Shown here piece after piece: positions 40,985-49,411 of a DNA stretch of 64,000 bases (position 1 is its first letter; each line of letters starts with the position of its first letter). Below the pieces are notes generated by a model. That model worked only from the letters and a program-made list of their open reading frames with translations, ran no database searches and was not told where the DNA came from. A program made the translations under genes and the position numbers. The DNA is from Streptomyces sp. NBC_01233 (GTDB lineage: Bacteria > Actinomycetota > Actinomycetes > Streptomycetales > Streptomycetaceae), in assembly GCF_035989305.1 (NCBI RefSeq), contig NZ_CP108514.1, positions 4,030,501-4,094,500 of the forward strand, in the 5' to 3' direction.

Positions 40985-41905
40985 CTACACCGCCGAGTCC
41001 AGCAGCTCCGCCGCCAGCAGTTCCTCCGCCTCCCCCGCCGTCCGCCACTGCTCGGCCCGCACCCACGCCCGCTTCAGGTGCAGGTGCACGTCCGCCTCCC
41101 ACGTGAAGCCCATCCCGCCGTGCACCTGCAGACAGTCCCGGGCGCCCCGTACCGCTGCCTCGTCCGCCAGCAGCTTGGCCGCCGCGACCTCCCCCGGATC
41201 TCCCGTCACCGCCGCCGCGTAGACGGCCGTACGGGCCACCTCCGCCCGCACCAGCATCTGCGCGCACAGGTGCTTGACCGCCTGGAACGCCCCGATCGGC
41301 TGCCCGAACTGCTCGCGCTCGCCCGCGTAGCGGACCGCCAGCTCCACCGTCCGCAGGGCGCTGCCGACCTGCAGCGCCGCCGTCAGCAGCGCTCCCTGCG
41401 CGCGGTACGGGGAACGGTCCCCGTCCGTGCGGTCCCCGTACGGGGCCACCCGGTGCAGCGGCGTCAGCGGGTCCACCGAGCGGACCGGTGAGCCGGCGGG
41501 CACCCCGGGCTCCCCGAGCACCGCGTCCGCCTCCTCCAGGTACGCGACCAGGCCGCCCTCCAGGTCGAAGGCGGTCACCACCGCCGTCCCCGCCGCCGCC
41601 CCCGGGACCACCCCGGCCGCCAGGTGCGTGGCCACCAGCGGCCCCGGCAGCAGCGCCCGCCCGGCCTCCTCGAAGACGAGCACCGCCTCCGGCAGACCGA
41701 GGCCGACGCCGCCGGCCGACTCGGGCAGCCGCAGGGCGAAGAAGCCCGCCTCGCCCAGCTCCCGCCACAGCCCCCGGTCCACGGCGGCGCCCGTGTCCAC
41801 CGAGGCCCGCAGCGCCCCGCGCCCGTACCGCCCCGCGAGCAGCTCCCGTACACCTGCCCGCAGGTCCCGCTGGTCCTCGGTCGGCTGGAAGTGCACGCCC
41901 CTCAC
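40985..41905 (-). CDS. Acyl-CoA dehydrogenase, FadE28-like short subunit
   Basis: The 306-residue protein is shorter than a full acyl-CoA dehydrogenase. It has HFQPTEDQRDLRAGVRELL at the N-terminus, AGERE-QFGQPIGAFQAVKHLC in the third domain and VHGGMGFTWEADVHLHLKRA near the end, while the middle beta domain is reduced. This is the usual form of the alpha subunit in split alpha2beta2 dehydrogenases. GTG 41905 overlaps the stop of the partner gene as GTGA, so the two are translated together. Confidence 0.85.
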   Translation of the reverse strand: MRGVHFQPTEDQRDLRAGVRELLAGRYGRGALRASVDTGAAVDRGLWRELGEAGFFALRLPESAGGVGLGLPEAVLVFEEAGRALLPGPLVATHLAAGVVPGAAAGTAVVTAFDLEGGLVAYLEEADAVLGEPGVPAGSPVRSVDPLTPLHRVAPYGDRTDGDRSPYRAQGALLTAALQVGSALRTVELAVRYAGEREQFGQPIGAFQAVKHLCAQMLVRAEVARTAVYAAAVTGDPGEVAAAKLLADEAAVRGARDCLQVHGGMGFTWEADVHLHLKRAWVRAEQWRTAGEAEELLAAELLDSAV

Positions 41906-43056
41906 CGGCCCTTCGGGAGGCCGAGGATCCGCTCGGCGACGATGTTCTGCTGGATCTGCGAGGTGCCCGCCGCGATCGTGTACGAGAGCGAGGAGAGCCG
42001 GTCCAGGGTCCATTCCTCCTCCAGGGACAGGGAGGCGGCGCCCAGCACCTCCGCCGCCACGTCGTACAGCTCCTGCCGCGCGTGCGAGTAGGCGAGCTTG
42101 AAGACCGAGCCGCCGATGCCGGGGACCCCACCGGAGCCCTCCGACTCGCTGACGTTCCACTGCGTGAGCCGCCACAGCGCGCCGAACTCCCCGTACAGCC
42201 GCCCCAGCCTGCGCCGCAGCACCGGGTCGTCCCAGCGGCCGTTCGCCTTCGCCGTACGGGCCAGCTCGCCCAGGGTCCGGCGGCAGGCGACGACCTCGCC
42301 GACGAAGGCGGTGCCCCGCTCGAAGGAGAGGGTGACCATGGTGACGCGCCAGCCGTCGTTCTCGGCCCCGACCCGGTTCGCGACCGGGACCCGTACCTCG
42401 TCGAGGAACACCTCCGCGAACTCCGTCGACCCGGCGAGCGTGCGCAGCGGCCGTACGGTGACCCCAGGCGCGTCCATCGGCATGGCCAGCCAGGAGATCC
42501 CCCGGTGCTTGGGGGCCTGCGGATCGGTCCGCACCAGCAGCTCGCACCAGTCGGCGACCTCCGCGTGCGAGGTCCAGATCTTCGACCCGGTGACCACGTA
42601 CGCGTCGCCGTCGCGGACCGCCCTCGTACGCAGCGAGGCCAGGTCGGATCCCGCGTCCGGCTCGCTGAACCCCTGGCACCACACCTCGTCGCCGCGCAGT
42701 ACGGGCGGCAGCCAGCGCGCCCGCTGCTCGGCGCTGCCCTCGGCGGCGATGGTCGGGCCGGCGTGCAGCAGCCCGACGAAGTTCGCGCCGACGTACGGGG
42801 CCCCCGCGCGCTCCGTCTCCTCCAGGAAGATCAGGTGCTGGGTCGGGGTGGCCCCGCGGCCGCCGGCGTCCACCGGCCAGTGCAGGCCCGCGTACCCGGC
42901 CTCGTACAGCCTGCGCTGCCAGCCGAGGTCGTACGCGCGCCGGCCCGGCCAGTCGTCGGGGGACGGCTTGGCCGGCAGCTCGGGGAGCACCTTGGCGAGC
43001 CATGCGCGCAGCCGCGCCCGGAAGTCCTGCTCCTCCTCGGTGTAGGTCAGGTCCAC
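41902..43056 (-). CDS. Acyl-CoA dehydrogenase, FadE29-like subunit
   Basis: The 384-residue protein has MDLTYTEEEQDFRARLRAWL, the FAD-site WCQGFSEPDAGSDLASLRT, KIWTSHAEVADWCELLVR and a C-terminal GTSQIQQNIVAERILGLP. It pairs with the short subunit encoded next to it. FadE28-FadE29 type complexes dehydrogenate short steroid side chains as CoA esters. GTG 43056 shares its first base with the amidohydrolase stop. The operon is amidohydrolase, this gene, then the short subunit, under operator 9. Confidence 0.87.
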   Translation of the reverse strand: MDLTYTEEEQDFRARLRAWLAKVLPELPAKPSPDDWPGRRAYDLGWQRRLYEAGYAGLHWPVDAGGRGATPTQHLIFLEETERAGAPYVGANFVGLLHAGPTIAAEGSAEQRARWLPPVLRGDEVWCQGFSEPDAGSDLASLRTRAVRDGDAYVVTGSKIWTSHAEVADWCELLVRTDPQAPKHRGISWLAMPMDAPGVTVRPLRTLAGSTEFAEVFLDEVRVPVANRVGAENDGWRVTMVTLSFERGTAFVGEVVACRRTLGELARTAKANGRWDDPVLRRRLGRLYGEFGALWRLTQWNVSESEGSGGVPGIGGSVFKLAYSHARQELYDVAAEVLGAASLSLEEEWTLDRLSSLSYTIAAGTSQIQQNIVAERILGLPKGR

Positions 43057-44270
43057 TACTTGGCCCGGTCCTTGTCACGGTCACGGTCGAGATCGAGGCC
43101 GAGCATGCGGATGGCGTTGCCGCGCATCAGCTTGTAGGTCGTCTCCTCGTCGAGGCCCTTCACGTGGTCGAGGGCGACCTCCTTGGTGTGCGGGAAGGTC
43201 GAGTCCACGTGCGGGTAATCGGTCTCGAAGGTGGCGTTGTCGCGCCCGACGACGTCGATCGAGGCGATCCCGTGCTTGTCGCGGAAGAAGCAGCAGAAGA
43301 TCTGCCGGTAGTAGTACGTGGACGGCGGCTCGGGGATCAGGTCGCGGACCCCGCCCCAGGCCCGGTGCTCCGCCCAGACGTCGTCGGCCCGCTCCAGGGC
43401 GTACGGGATCCAGCCCATCTGGCCCTCGCTGTAGGCGAGCTTGAGCGTCGGGAACTTGACGAGGACGCCGCTGAAGAGGAAGTCCATCATCGAGGCCATC
43501 GCGTTGTTGAAGCTGAGCGAGGCCTGGACGGCGGGCGGCGCGTCGGGGGAGGCGGCGGGCATCTGGGAGCTGGACCCGATGTGCATGTTGACCACCGTGC
43601 CGGTCTCCTGGCAGACGGCGAAGAAGGGGTCCCAGTAGCCGGAGTGGATGGACGGCAGGCCCAGGTGGGTGGGGATCTCGGAGAAGGTCACGGCGCGCAC
43701 CCCGCGGGCGGCGTTGCGCCGGATCTCCGCGACCGCCAGGTCGATGTCCCAGAGCGGGATGATGCACAGCGGGATCAGCCGGCCGCCGCTGTCGCCGCAC
43801 CACTCCTCGACCATCCAGTCGTTGTAGGCGCGCACGCAGGCGAGGGCCACCTCCTTGTCGTGGGCCTCGGCGAAGGTCTGCCCGCAGAAGCGCGGGAAGG
43901 TGGGGAAGCACAGCGAGGCCTCGACGTGGTTGAGGTCCATGTCGGCGAGGCGCGCCTTCGGATCCCAGCAGCCGCGGCGCATCTCCTGCCGCGTGATGCC
44001 CTCCAGCGTCATGTCGTCGCGGTCGAAGCCGACGGCGGCGATGTTGCGCTTGTACGGGAACTTCAGGTCCTCGTAGATCCACCAGTCGGTCGGCGGGCCC
44101 TCGGGGTCCATGGTGATCACGTACTTGCCGCCCGTGTACGCCAGCTCGCCGATGCCGGCGGTGAGCGCCTTGGGCCCGCGGTCGCGGTACTTGGCGGGCA
44201 GCCAGACGTCGAAGAGGTGTGCGGGTTCGATCACGTGGTCGTCGACGCTGATGATCCGAGGCAGTTCCAT
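43056..44270 (-). CDS. Amidohydrolase-2 family protein (TIM-barrel)
   Basis: The 404-residue protein starts MELPRIISVDDHVIEPAHLF and carries TGTVVNMHIGSSSQMP and FETDYPHVDSTFPH, plus a helical C-terminus. The ISVDDHV and TDYPHVDS motifs are typical of amidohydrolase-2 proteins found in actinobacterial steroid and aromatic clusters. They act as metal-dependent hydrolases or decarboxylases. Its substrate is unknown. Operator 9 lies 24 bp upstream of ATG 44270 and two acyl-CoA dehydrogenase genes follow. Confidence 0.85.
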   Translation of the reverse strand: MELPRIISVDDHVIEPAHLFDVWLPAKYRDRGPKALTAGIGELAYTGGKYVITMDPEGPPTDWWIYEDLKFPYKRNIAAVGFDRDDMTLEGITRQEMRRGCWDPKARLADMDLNHVEASLCFPTFPRFCGQTFAEAHDKEVALACVRAYNDWMVEEWCGDSGGRLIPLCIIPLWDIDLAVAEIRRNAARGVRAVTFSEIPTHLGLPSIHSGYWDPFFAVCQETGTVVNMHIGSSSQMPAASPDAPPAVQASLSFNNAMASMMDFLFSGVLVKFPTLKLAYSEGQMGWIPYALERADDVWAEHRAWGGVRDLIPEPPSTYYYRQIFCCFFRDKHGIASIDVVGRDNATFETDYPHVDSTFPHTKEVALDHVKGLDEETTYKLMRGNAIRMLGLDLDRDRDKDRAK

Positions 44271-44293
44271 GGGCTCCCCAATCCGATGCCAAT

Positions 44294-44308
44294 CTGATGG
44301 ATCGTCAG
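44294..44308. promoter_or_regulatory. TetR-type operator copy 9 (upstream of amidohydrolase operon)
   Basis: CTGATGGATCGTCAG differs from a perfect palindrome at one base. It lies 24 bp upstream of the minus-strand start at 44270. Confidence 0.68.
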
Positions 44309-44371
44309 AAACAAGCTAGCCCCGCCACCCCTGGACCGACAAGCGCCGGAGCCCTACGCTCTGCGCTTGAT

Positions 44372-44386
44372 CTGACTATCCGTCAG
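44372..44386. promoter_or_regulatory. TetR-type operator copy 10 (upstream of acyl-CoA ligase)
   Basis: CTGACTATCCGTCAG is a palindrome with 5-bp arms. It ends 17 bp upstream of ATG 44404 and just before the ribosome site. Confidence 0.75.
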
Positions 44387-44403
44387 CTATGGGGAGGTCT
44401 GGG

Positions 44404-45957
44404 ATGACGGACACCGCGACCGCGACAGAACTGAGCGGCTCCCGCACCCTGTGGGAACTGATCACCCGCCGGGCCGCACTGACCCCCGACGCCACGGTCC
44501 TGATCGAGGCGGCCGAGGACCCGGCGCAGGACCGCCGGCTGACCTTCGGGGAACTGCGCGACCGCTCCGAACGCGTCGCCGCCGGCCTGTACGACATGGG
44601 CGTCCGCCCCGGCACGGTCGTCGCCTGGCAGCTCCCCACCCGCATCGAGACCGTGCTGCTCTCCGCGGCCCTCGCCCGGCTCGGCGCCGTCCAGACCCCG
44701 GTCATCCCGTTCTACCGCGACCGCGAGGTCGGCTTCGCGCTCCGCGAGTCCAAGGCCGAGTTCTTCGCCGTCCCCGGGATCTGGCGCGGCTTCGACCACC
44801 CCGCGATGGCCCGTCGGCTCGGCGCGCGCGGCGTCTTCGAGGCCTACGACGACCTCCCGGACGGCGACCCCTGCGCACTCCCGTCGCCGCCCGTCTCCGG
44901 CACGGACGTCCGATGGATCTACTGGACCTCCGGCACCACCTCCGACCCCAAGGGCGTCCTGCACACCGACCGCTCCCTGATCGCGGGCGGCTCCTGCCTC
45001 GCGCACGCCCTGCAGCCGACCCCGTACGACGTCGGCTCGATGGCCTTCCCCTTCGCGCACATAGCCGGGCCCGACTACACGGTGATGCTGCTCCTCTACG
45101 GCTTCCCGGCCGTCCTCTTCGAGAAGTTCGCGATGCCGGACGCGCTGGACGGCTACCGCCGCCACGGGGTCACGGTGGCCGGCGGATCGACCGCCTTCTA
45201 CTCCATGTTCCTGACGGAACAGCGCAAGAACCCCTCGGCCCCGCTCATCCCCACCCTCCGCCTCCTCGCGGGCGGCGGCGCCCCGAAGCCGCCGGAGATC
45301 TACCACGCCGTCGTCCGCGAAATGGGCTGCCAGCTGACCCACGGCTACGGCATGACCGAGGTCCCGATGATCACCATGGGCGCCCCGGACGACACCCCCG
45401 ACCACCTGGCGACCACCGAGGGCCGCCCTCCGGCGGGCATGTCCATCCGCATCACCGCCCCGGACGGCACCCCGCTCCCCCCGAACACGGAAGGCGAGGT
45501 CCGGCTCCGGGGCGAGGCCGTCTGCCAGGGCTACCTGAACCGGGACCAGCCGGCGGAGGTCTTCGACGCCGACGGCTACCTGATCACCGGCGACCTCGGC
45601 CACCTGACCCAGGACGGCTACCTGGTCCTCACCGGCCGCAGCAAGGACGTCATCATCCGCAAGGGCGAGAACATCTCGGCGAAGGAGATCGAGGACCTGC
45701 TCCACCTCCTCCCGGGCATCGCCGACGTCGCGGTCATCGGCCTCCCCGACCCGGCCCGCGGCGAACGCGTCTGCGCGGTGGTCGAACAGACCCCGGGCGC
45801 CGCTCCCCTGACCCTGCCCCGACTGACGGCCCACCTCCGCGCGGAAGGCCTGGCCACGCACAAGCTCCCCGAACAACTGGAGCTGTTGGAATCCCTCCCG
45901 CGCAACGAGGCCCTGCGCAAGATCCTCAAGTACAAACTCCGCGAACGGTACGCCTGA
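44404..45957 (+). CDS. Acyl-CoA synthetase (AMP-forming)
   Basis: The 517-residue ligase has the P-loop IYWTSGTTSDPKGVLHTD (about 176), the A5 motif HGYGMTEVPMIT, hinge motifs YLITGDLGHLTQDGYLVLTG and KDVIIRKGENISAKEIE, and the C-terminal LPRNEALRKILKYKLRE. The expected catalytic Lys lies in that last segment. GGGGAGG is six bases before ATG 44404. It is a second, FadD17/cyclohexanecarboxylate-type ligase of the regulon, distinct from the one at 1168. The two may activate successive or different acids. Confidence 0.88.
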   Translation: MTDTATATELSGSRTLWELITRRAALTPDATVLIEAAEDPAQDRRLTFGELRDRSERVAAGLYDMGVRPGTVVAWQLPTRIETVLLSAALARLGAVQTPVIPFYRDREVGFALRESKAEFFAVPGIWRGFDHPAMARRLGARGVFEAYDDLPDGDPCALPSPPVSGTDVRWIYWTSGTTSDPKGVLHTDRSLIAGGSCLAHALQPTPYDVGSMAFPFAHIAGPDYTVMLLLYGFPAVLFEKFAMPDALDGYRRHGVTVAGGSTAFYSMFLTEQRKNPSAPLIPTLRLLAGGGAPKPPEIYHAVVREMGCQLTHGYGMTEVPMITMGAPDDTPDHLATTEGRPPAGMSIRITAPDGTPLPPNTEGEVRLRGEAVCQGYLNRDQPAEVFDADGYLITGDLGHLTQDGYLVLTGRSKDVIIRKGENISAKEIEDLLHLLPGIADVAVIGLPDPARGERVCAVVEQTPGAAPLTLPRLTAHLRAEGLATHKLPEQLELLESLPRNEALRKILKYKLRERYA

Positions 45958-46024
45958 CGGCGCCTACCGTGCGGGGCGAAAGCCCGCCGAAGGCACGGGA
46001 CGGCCGCGCCTGACGGCCGCTTCC

Positions 46025-46594
46025 TCAGATGCTGCGGGCGGTGATGTCGCCGTAGGCGGTGGTCGCGTGGATGGTGAGGGCGGCGGTGGCGCCGTCGCTG
46101 TTCCGCAGGGAGTTGTGGATCCGGCCGTGGCCGGTACCGGCGTCCAGGGAGGCGCAGACCCCGCGGGCGGCGCCGACCGACACGTCACCGGCCTGGGTCC
46201 GCAGCTCGACCACACCGTGCACCGCCTCGGCGACCTTGATGTCGCCCTTCTGCGTGCTGACCCGGGCGGGACCGCCCAGCCGGCCGACCGACACGTCACC
46301 CGCCAACAGCGTCAGCTGCGCACCGGCGGTCTCGTCGAGCTTGACCGTGCCCTGCGCCGCCTCGAACGCGACGTCACCGAGGCGTCCGACCCCGCGGAAC
46401 TCGGCACTGGCCGCCTTCGCCTCGACCCGGGAACCCGCCGGCAGCCGGACCGTCACCTCGACCGACCCGGAAGCCCCGAGGAGCCGGTTCCTCCCCTCCG
46501 GCGTCGTGATCCGGAGAACCCCCTCGCCGTACTCGACGGTGGTCTGCTCCGCCGCCTTCACGTCACGGCCCTTCGACGCGTTCGCCGGCAGCAC
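46025..46594 (-). CDS. DUF4097-type beta-helix protein, 5' end apparently lost
   Basis: From GTG 46594 the 189-residue product consists of short beta repeats (GVLRITTPEG, GDVSVGRLGGPARVSTQKGD, HATTAYGDITARSI), as in DUF4097 adhesin-like proteins. Recognisable family sequence continues upstream in the same frame (VVSAVLDIPAGRIRLIAADR) to about 46680 without a start codon. There it meets the 3' end of the next gene. The gene therefore seems to have lost its start or to be read by coupling. The family role is unknown. Confidence 0.6.
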   Translation of the reverse strand: MLPANASKGRDVKAAEQTTVEYGEGVLRITTPEGRNRLLGASGSVEVTVRLPAGSRVEAKAASAEFRGVGRLGDVAFEAAQGTVKLDETAGAQLTLLAGDVSVGRLGGPARVSTQKGDIKVAEAVHGVVELRTQAGDVSVGAARGVCASLDAGTGHGRIHNSLRNSDGATAALTIHATTAYGDITARSI

Positions 46595-46679
46595 CTCGAC
46601 CCGGGTGTCCGCCCGGTCCGCGGCGATGAGGCGGATACGACCCGCCGGAATGTCGAGGACGGCCGAGACGACGTTCCGG

Positions 46680-47969
46680 CTACAGGCGGCTCAGAGACGC
46701 CGCCGCGAACAACACGTCGCGGATGGCCTCGCGGTCGCCGTGCTGGCCCACGGCCGCGTCCTGGGGTGAGATGTGGCCGGCCGCCAGCTGGCAGAACTCG
46801 ATGCCGTCCAGGGCGATCTCCGCCACCGTGCGCTCCGGTGACGGCTTCGCCCCCGGCGAGTCCAGTGCGATGTCCCAGCCGCCGCCACCCGCGCCCTCGA
46901 TCTCCAGGTGCAGGGTCCGCCCGGGCGCGCCCGCCGCGACCAGGCCCCGTGCCGGGGCCGCCAGGCCCGCGCGCCGCCGCTGAGCCAGCGCGCCCGGCAG
47001 GAGCCGCGCCGCCAAGTCGATCATCCCGTGCAGGTGCGGCCCGGACGGCGGCTCGTACGGGTAGTCCACCGCCTCCGCGATGTCCCACGCGTGCACCCAG
47101 CACTCGAAGGCCCGCTCCAGGAACGCGTCCCCGAGCGGCAGCGCGAAGCTCCCGTAGTCCACGGACAGCTCGGCGACGCCCCGGCCCGCGAAGGACACCG
47201 TGCGCACCAGCGTGTGCCCCTGCTCGCGCCAGGGCTCGCGGACCTGCCGTGTCGCCGGGTACGCCGAGGCGTTCCAGAAGTGCTCCGTCCGTGCGGTCGG
47301 ACCGCCCTTCGGTGCGTCCGGACCCAACGGGTCGTCCAGCCCCAGCGCGTTGGCGATCAGCCCGTCCACCGTCATCAGGTGACCGATCACCCCCGCCACC
47401 GTGGTCCGCTGCGAACGGCGCCGTTCCTCCTCGAACCACTTCAGCCGCACCGGGGTGTGCCACTCCGAGTCGCCGAAGTCCTGGAGCAGCGCGTCGAGCC
47501 GCGCGGTCTCCGTGTCGTAGGGACTCGCCCACACCGGCACCGGGATGCGCGCCGGCCGCTTGCCCAGACAGTCCTCCAGGACGCGCGAGCGCAACAGCGG
47601 TTTGAGGTCGAGGGTCTCCTCGGGGTGCAGCAGCCCCACCGCGTCGCGCAGCCGCAACGCCTCCTCCGCGCAGGGTGCGCACTCGGTGAGGTGGTCCTCG
47701 ACCGCCTGGGTCTCCTCGGCGGAGCAGGCCGCCAGCGCCCACGCGCCGAGCAGGGACTTCAGTACGGCGTGCGAGGGAGGCGGCACGGGTACCGACTCCG
47801 GGAAGGGTTCGGGTACGGGTACGGGCTCCGGGAGCGGCCTCGGCATGCGCGGCGGCTGCGGCGCGTACCGCGGGTCCAGGTCGTCGGCGGCTCCGCGCGG
47901 ACCCGGTATCCGCGCCTGGCCGCCGGGACGCTCGTGTCCGTCGTCGGGCGACTCGGCAGGGCCGTTCAT
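46680..47969 (-). CDS. Zinc-finger (anti-sigma-like) protein fused to a maleylpyruvate isomerase-like domain
   Basis: The 429-residue protein starts at ATG 47969, overlapping the sigma-factor stop as ATGA. A Pro-rich lead is followed by a zinc-finger segment (LLGAWALAACSAEETQAVED, then HLTECAPCAEEALRL, about 85-125) typical of anti-sigma factors. The second half is a DinB/MDMPI fold (TTVAGVIGHLMTVDGLIANA, FECWVHAWDIAEAVDYPY). It probably binds the co-encoded sigma factor, and the mycothiol-type domain may sense a redox or thiol signal. No membrane helix is seen. Confidence 0.8.
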   Translation of the reverse strand: MNGPAESPDDGHERPGGQARIPGPRGAADDLDPRYAPQPPRMPRPLPEPVPVPEPFPESVPVPPPSHAVLKSLLGAWALAACSAEETQAVEDHLTECAPCAEEALRLRDAVGLLHPEETLDLKPLLRSRVLEDCLGKRPARIPVPVWASPYDTETARLDALLQDFGDSEWHTPVRLKWFEEERRRSQRTTVAGVIGHLMTVDGLIANALGLDDPLGPDAPKGGPTARTEHFWNASAYPATRQVREPWREQGHTLVRTVSFAGRGVAELSVDYGSFALPLGDAFLERAFECWVHAWDIAEAVDYPYEPPSGPHLHGMIDLAARLLPGALAQRRRAGLAAPARGLVAAGAPGRTLHLEIEGAGGGGWDIALDSPGAKPSPERTVAEIALDGIEFCQLAAGHISPQDAAVGQHGDREAIRDVLFAAASLSRL

Positions 47970-48529
47970 CGGGGCGTTCCGTATCCGGACCGGGCGGTGT
48001 CCTCCTGCGGGAGGGTGTTGGCGGTCGACAGCAGCTGCAGGCCGAGCCGCAGCCGGCGCCGCGCCTCGTCCTCGCTGATCTGCAGGTCGGCGGCGGCCTG
48101 TCGGTAGTCGCGCCGCTTGAAGTACGCGAGTTCGAGCGCGGCGCGCAGCGGCGCGGGCATGGAGGTGACGATGTAGTCCGCGCGGGCGGCCGCGTTGGCG
48201 CTGCGCACCTTCTGCTCCAGCTCCTCGCGGGAGCCCCGGCCCAGTTCGGCCTGGCGCAGCCGGGCCACCGCCTGGCCCTGGGTGATCCGGGCGACCCAGG
48301 AGCGCATGGAGCCCTGCTTGGGGTCGTAGGCGTCCGGGTTCTCCCAGATGTAGCCGAAGACCTCGCGGGTGATCCGGTCCGCCGCCTTCTCGTCGCCGAG
48401 CACCCGGTGCGCCAGGCTGTGCACGAGCGAGGCGAAGCGGTCGTACAGCTCTCCGAGCGCGGCGGCCTCGCCGCGGGCCAGGCGCTGCTGCATGCGGCGG
48501 TCCCAGCGCGGTGGTACGTCCTTCGGCAT
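47966..48529 (-). CDS. RNA polymerase sigma factor (ECF type)
   Basis: The 187-residue protein has a sigma-2 region (LYDRFASLVHSLAHRVLGDE, VFGYIWENPDAYDPKQGSMR) and a sigma-4 region (PLRAALELAYFKRRDYRQAA, DLQISEDEARRRLRLGLQLL). Codon ATG 48529 is used, with a G-rich stretch five bases upstream. It is co-translated with the zinc-finger protein, as is usual for sigma/anti-sigma pairs. The regulon is unknown. Confidence 0.85.
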   Translation of the reverse strand: MPKDVPPRWDRRMQQRLARGEAAALGELYDRFASLVHSLAHRVLGDEKAADRITREVFGYIWENPDAYDPKQGSMRSWVARITQGQAVARLRQAELGRGSREELEQKVRSANAAARADYIVTSMPAPLRAALELAYFKRRDYRQAAADLQISEDEARRRLRLGLQLLSTANTLPQEDTARSGYGTPR

Positions 48530-48831
48530 TAGTGCCCCCAGCCGTGTGTCGACGCAACGAATGTAGTGGGCACATGGCGGTTCGCGCCCGTTTTGGGAGA
48601 ACCTCGCCCTGGAAGTGAGCCCTCCGTTGATAGGGGTGTGGCAGGGCGTGAACGGTGGTACGGCCGACGCCACATGGGGACAGGTGTACGCGCCCCACCG
48701 CGCTCCCGTGCGCGGGTTCGATGCGGCAGCCTCCTTGACCACTTCGCTTAACGCGCAGGCCACGTAGGCCTTACGCTCCTGCCTTGTCTTGAACTGAACC
48801 CCACCGCATACGTGAAGGCGGAACGCCGAAC
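48530..48831. other. Intergenic region between sigma factor and EF-hand genes
   Basis: This region should hold two divergent promoters. TACATT on the minus strand near 48555-48560 could be a -10 for the sigma gene. I see no gene or strong repeat. Confidence 0.4.
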
Positions 48832-49350
48832 ATGGACAGCGCAGAATACGAGCGCAAGATCGCCGCCCGATTCGCCACCTTCGACCAGGACGGGTCCGGG
48901 TATATCGACCGGGAGGACTTCAGCGCGGCCGCGAAGGCCGTCCTGGCCGAATTCGGTACCACCGCCCGGTCGGACAGGGGCCAGGCCGTCTTCGCGGGCG
49001 CCGAGGCCTTCTGGCAGGGGATGGCCGGGATCGCGGACGTCGACGGGGACCAGAGGGTGTCCCGCGAGGAGTTCATCACCGGGGCCGCGAAGCGGCTGCG
49101 CGACAACCCGGAGCGGTTCGCGGAGATCGCGCGGCCGTTCCTGCGGGCCGTGATCGCGGTGGCGGACGAGGACGGCGCGGGGGCGACCCCGCAGGCCGCC
49201 GCCCGCGTCCTGCGCGTCCTGGGCACCTCGCCCGAACTGGCTCCACAGCTGGCCGCCGCGCTGGACGCCGACGGCGACGGCCGCATCTCGGAGGAGGAGA
49301 TCCTGGCGGCCTTCGCGTCGTACTGCGGCGTGGAGGCCCCTGACGCGTAG
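48832..49350 (+). CDS. EF-hand calcium-binding protein (calerythrin-like)
   Basis: The 172-residue cytoplasmic protein has three good EF-hand loops, DQDGSGYIDRED (about 19-30), DVDGDQRVSREE (about 69-80) and DADGDGRISEEE (about 145-156). A degenerate one, DEDGAGATPQAA, lies at about 115. This matches calerythrin-type calcium sensors or buffers of actinomycetes. Its target is unknown. Confidence 0.9.
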   Translation: MDSAEYERKIAARFATFDQDGSGYIDREDFSAAAKAVLAEFGTTARSDRGQAVFAGAEAFWQGMAGIADVDGDQRVSREEFITGAAKRLRDNPERFAEIARPFLRAVIAVADEDGAGATPQAAARVLRVLGTSPELAPQLAAALDADGDGRISEEEILAAFASYCGVEAPDA

Positions 49351-49354
49351 CGCG

Positions 49355-49382
49355 AACCCAGCCTCGCCGGCGGGGCTGGGTT
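49355..49382. terminator. Terminator hairpin between EF-hand gene and purU
   Basis: AACCCAGCC and GGCTGGGTT form a 9-bp stem with a 10-nt loop followed by a T. It lies between convergent genes. Confidence 0.7.
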
Positions 49383-49411
49383 TGCCCGGAGGAGGCCGGA
49401 GAAGGGTGGTG

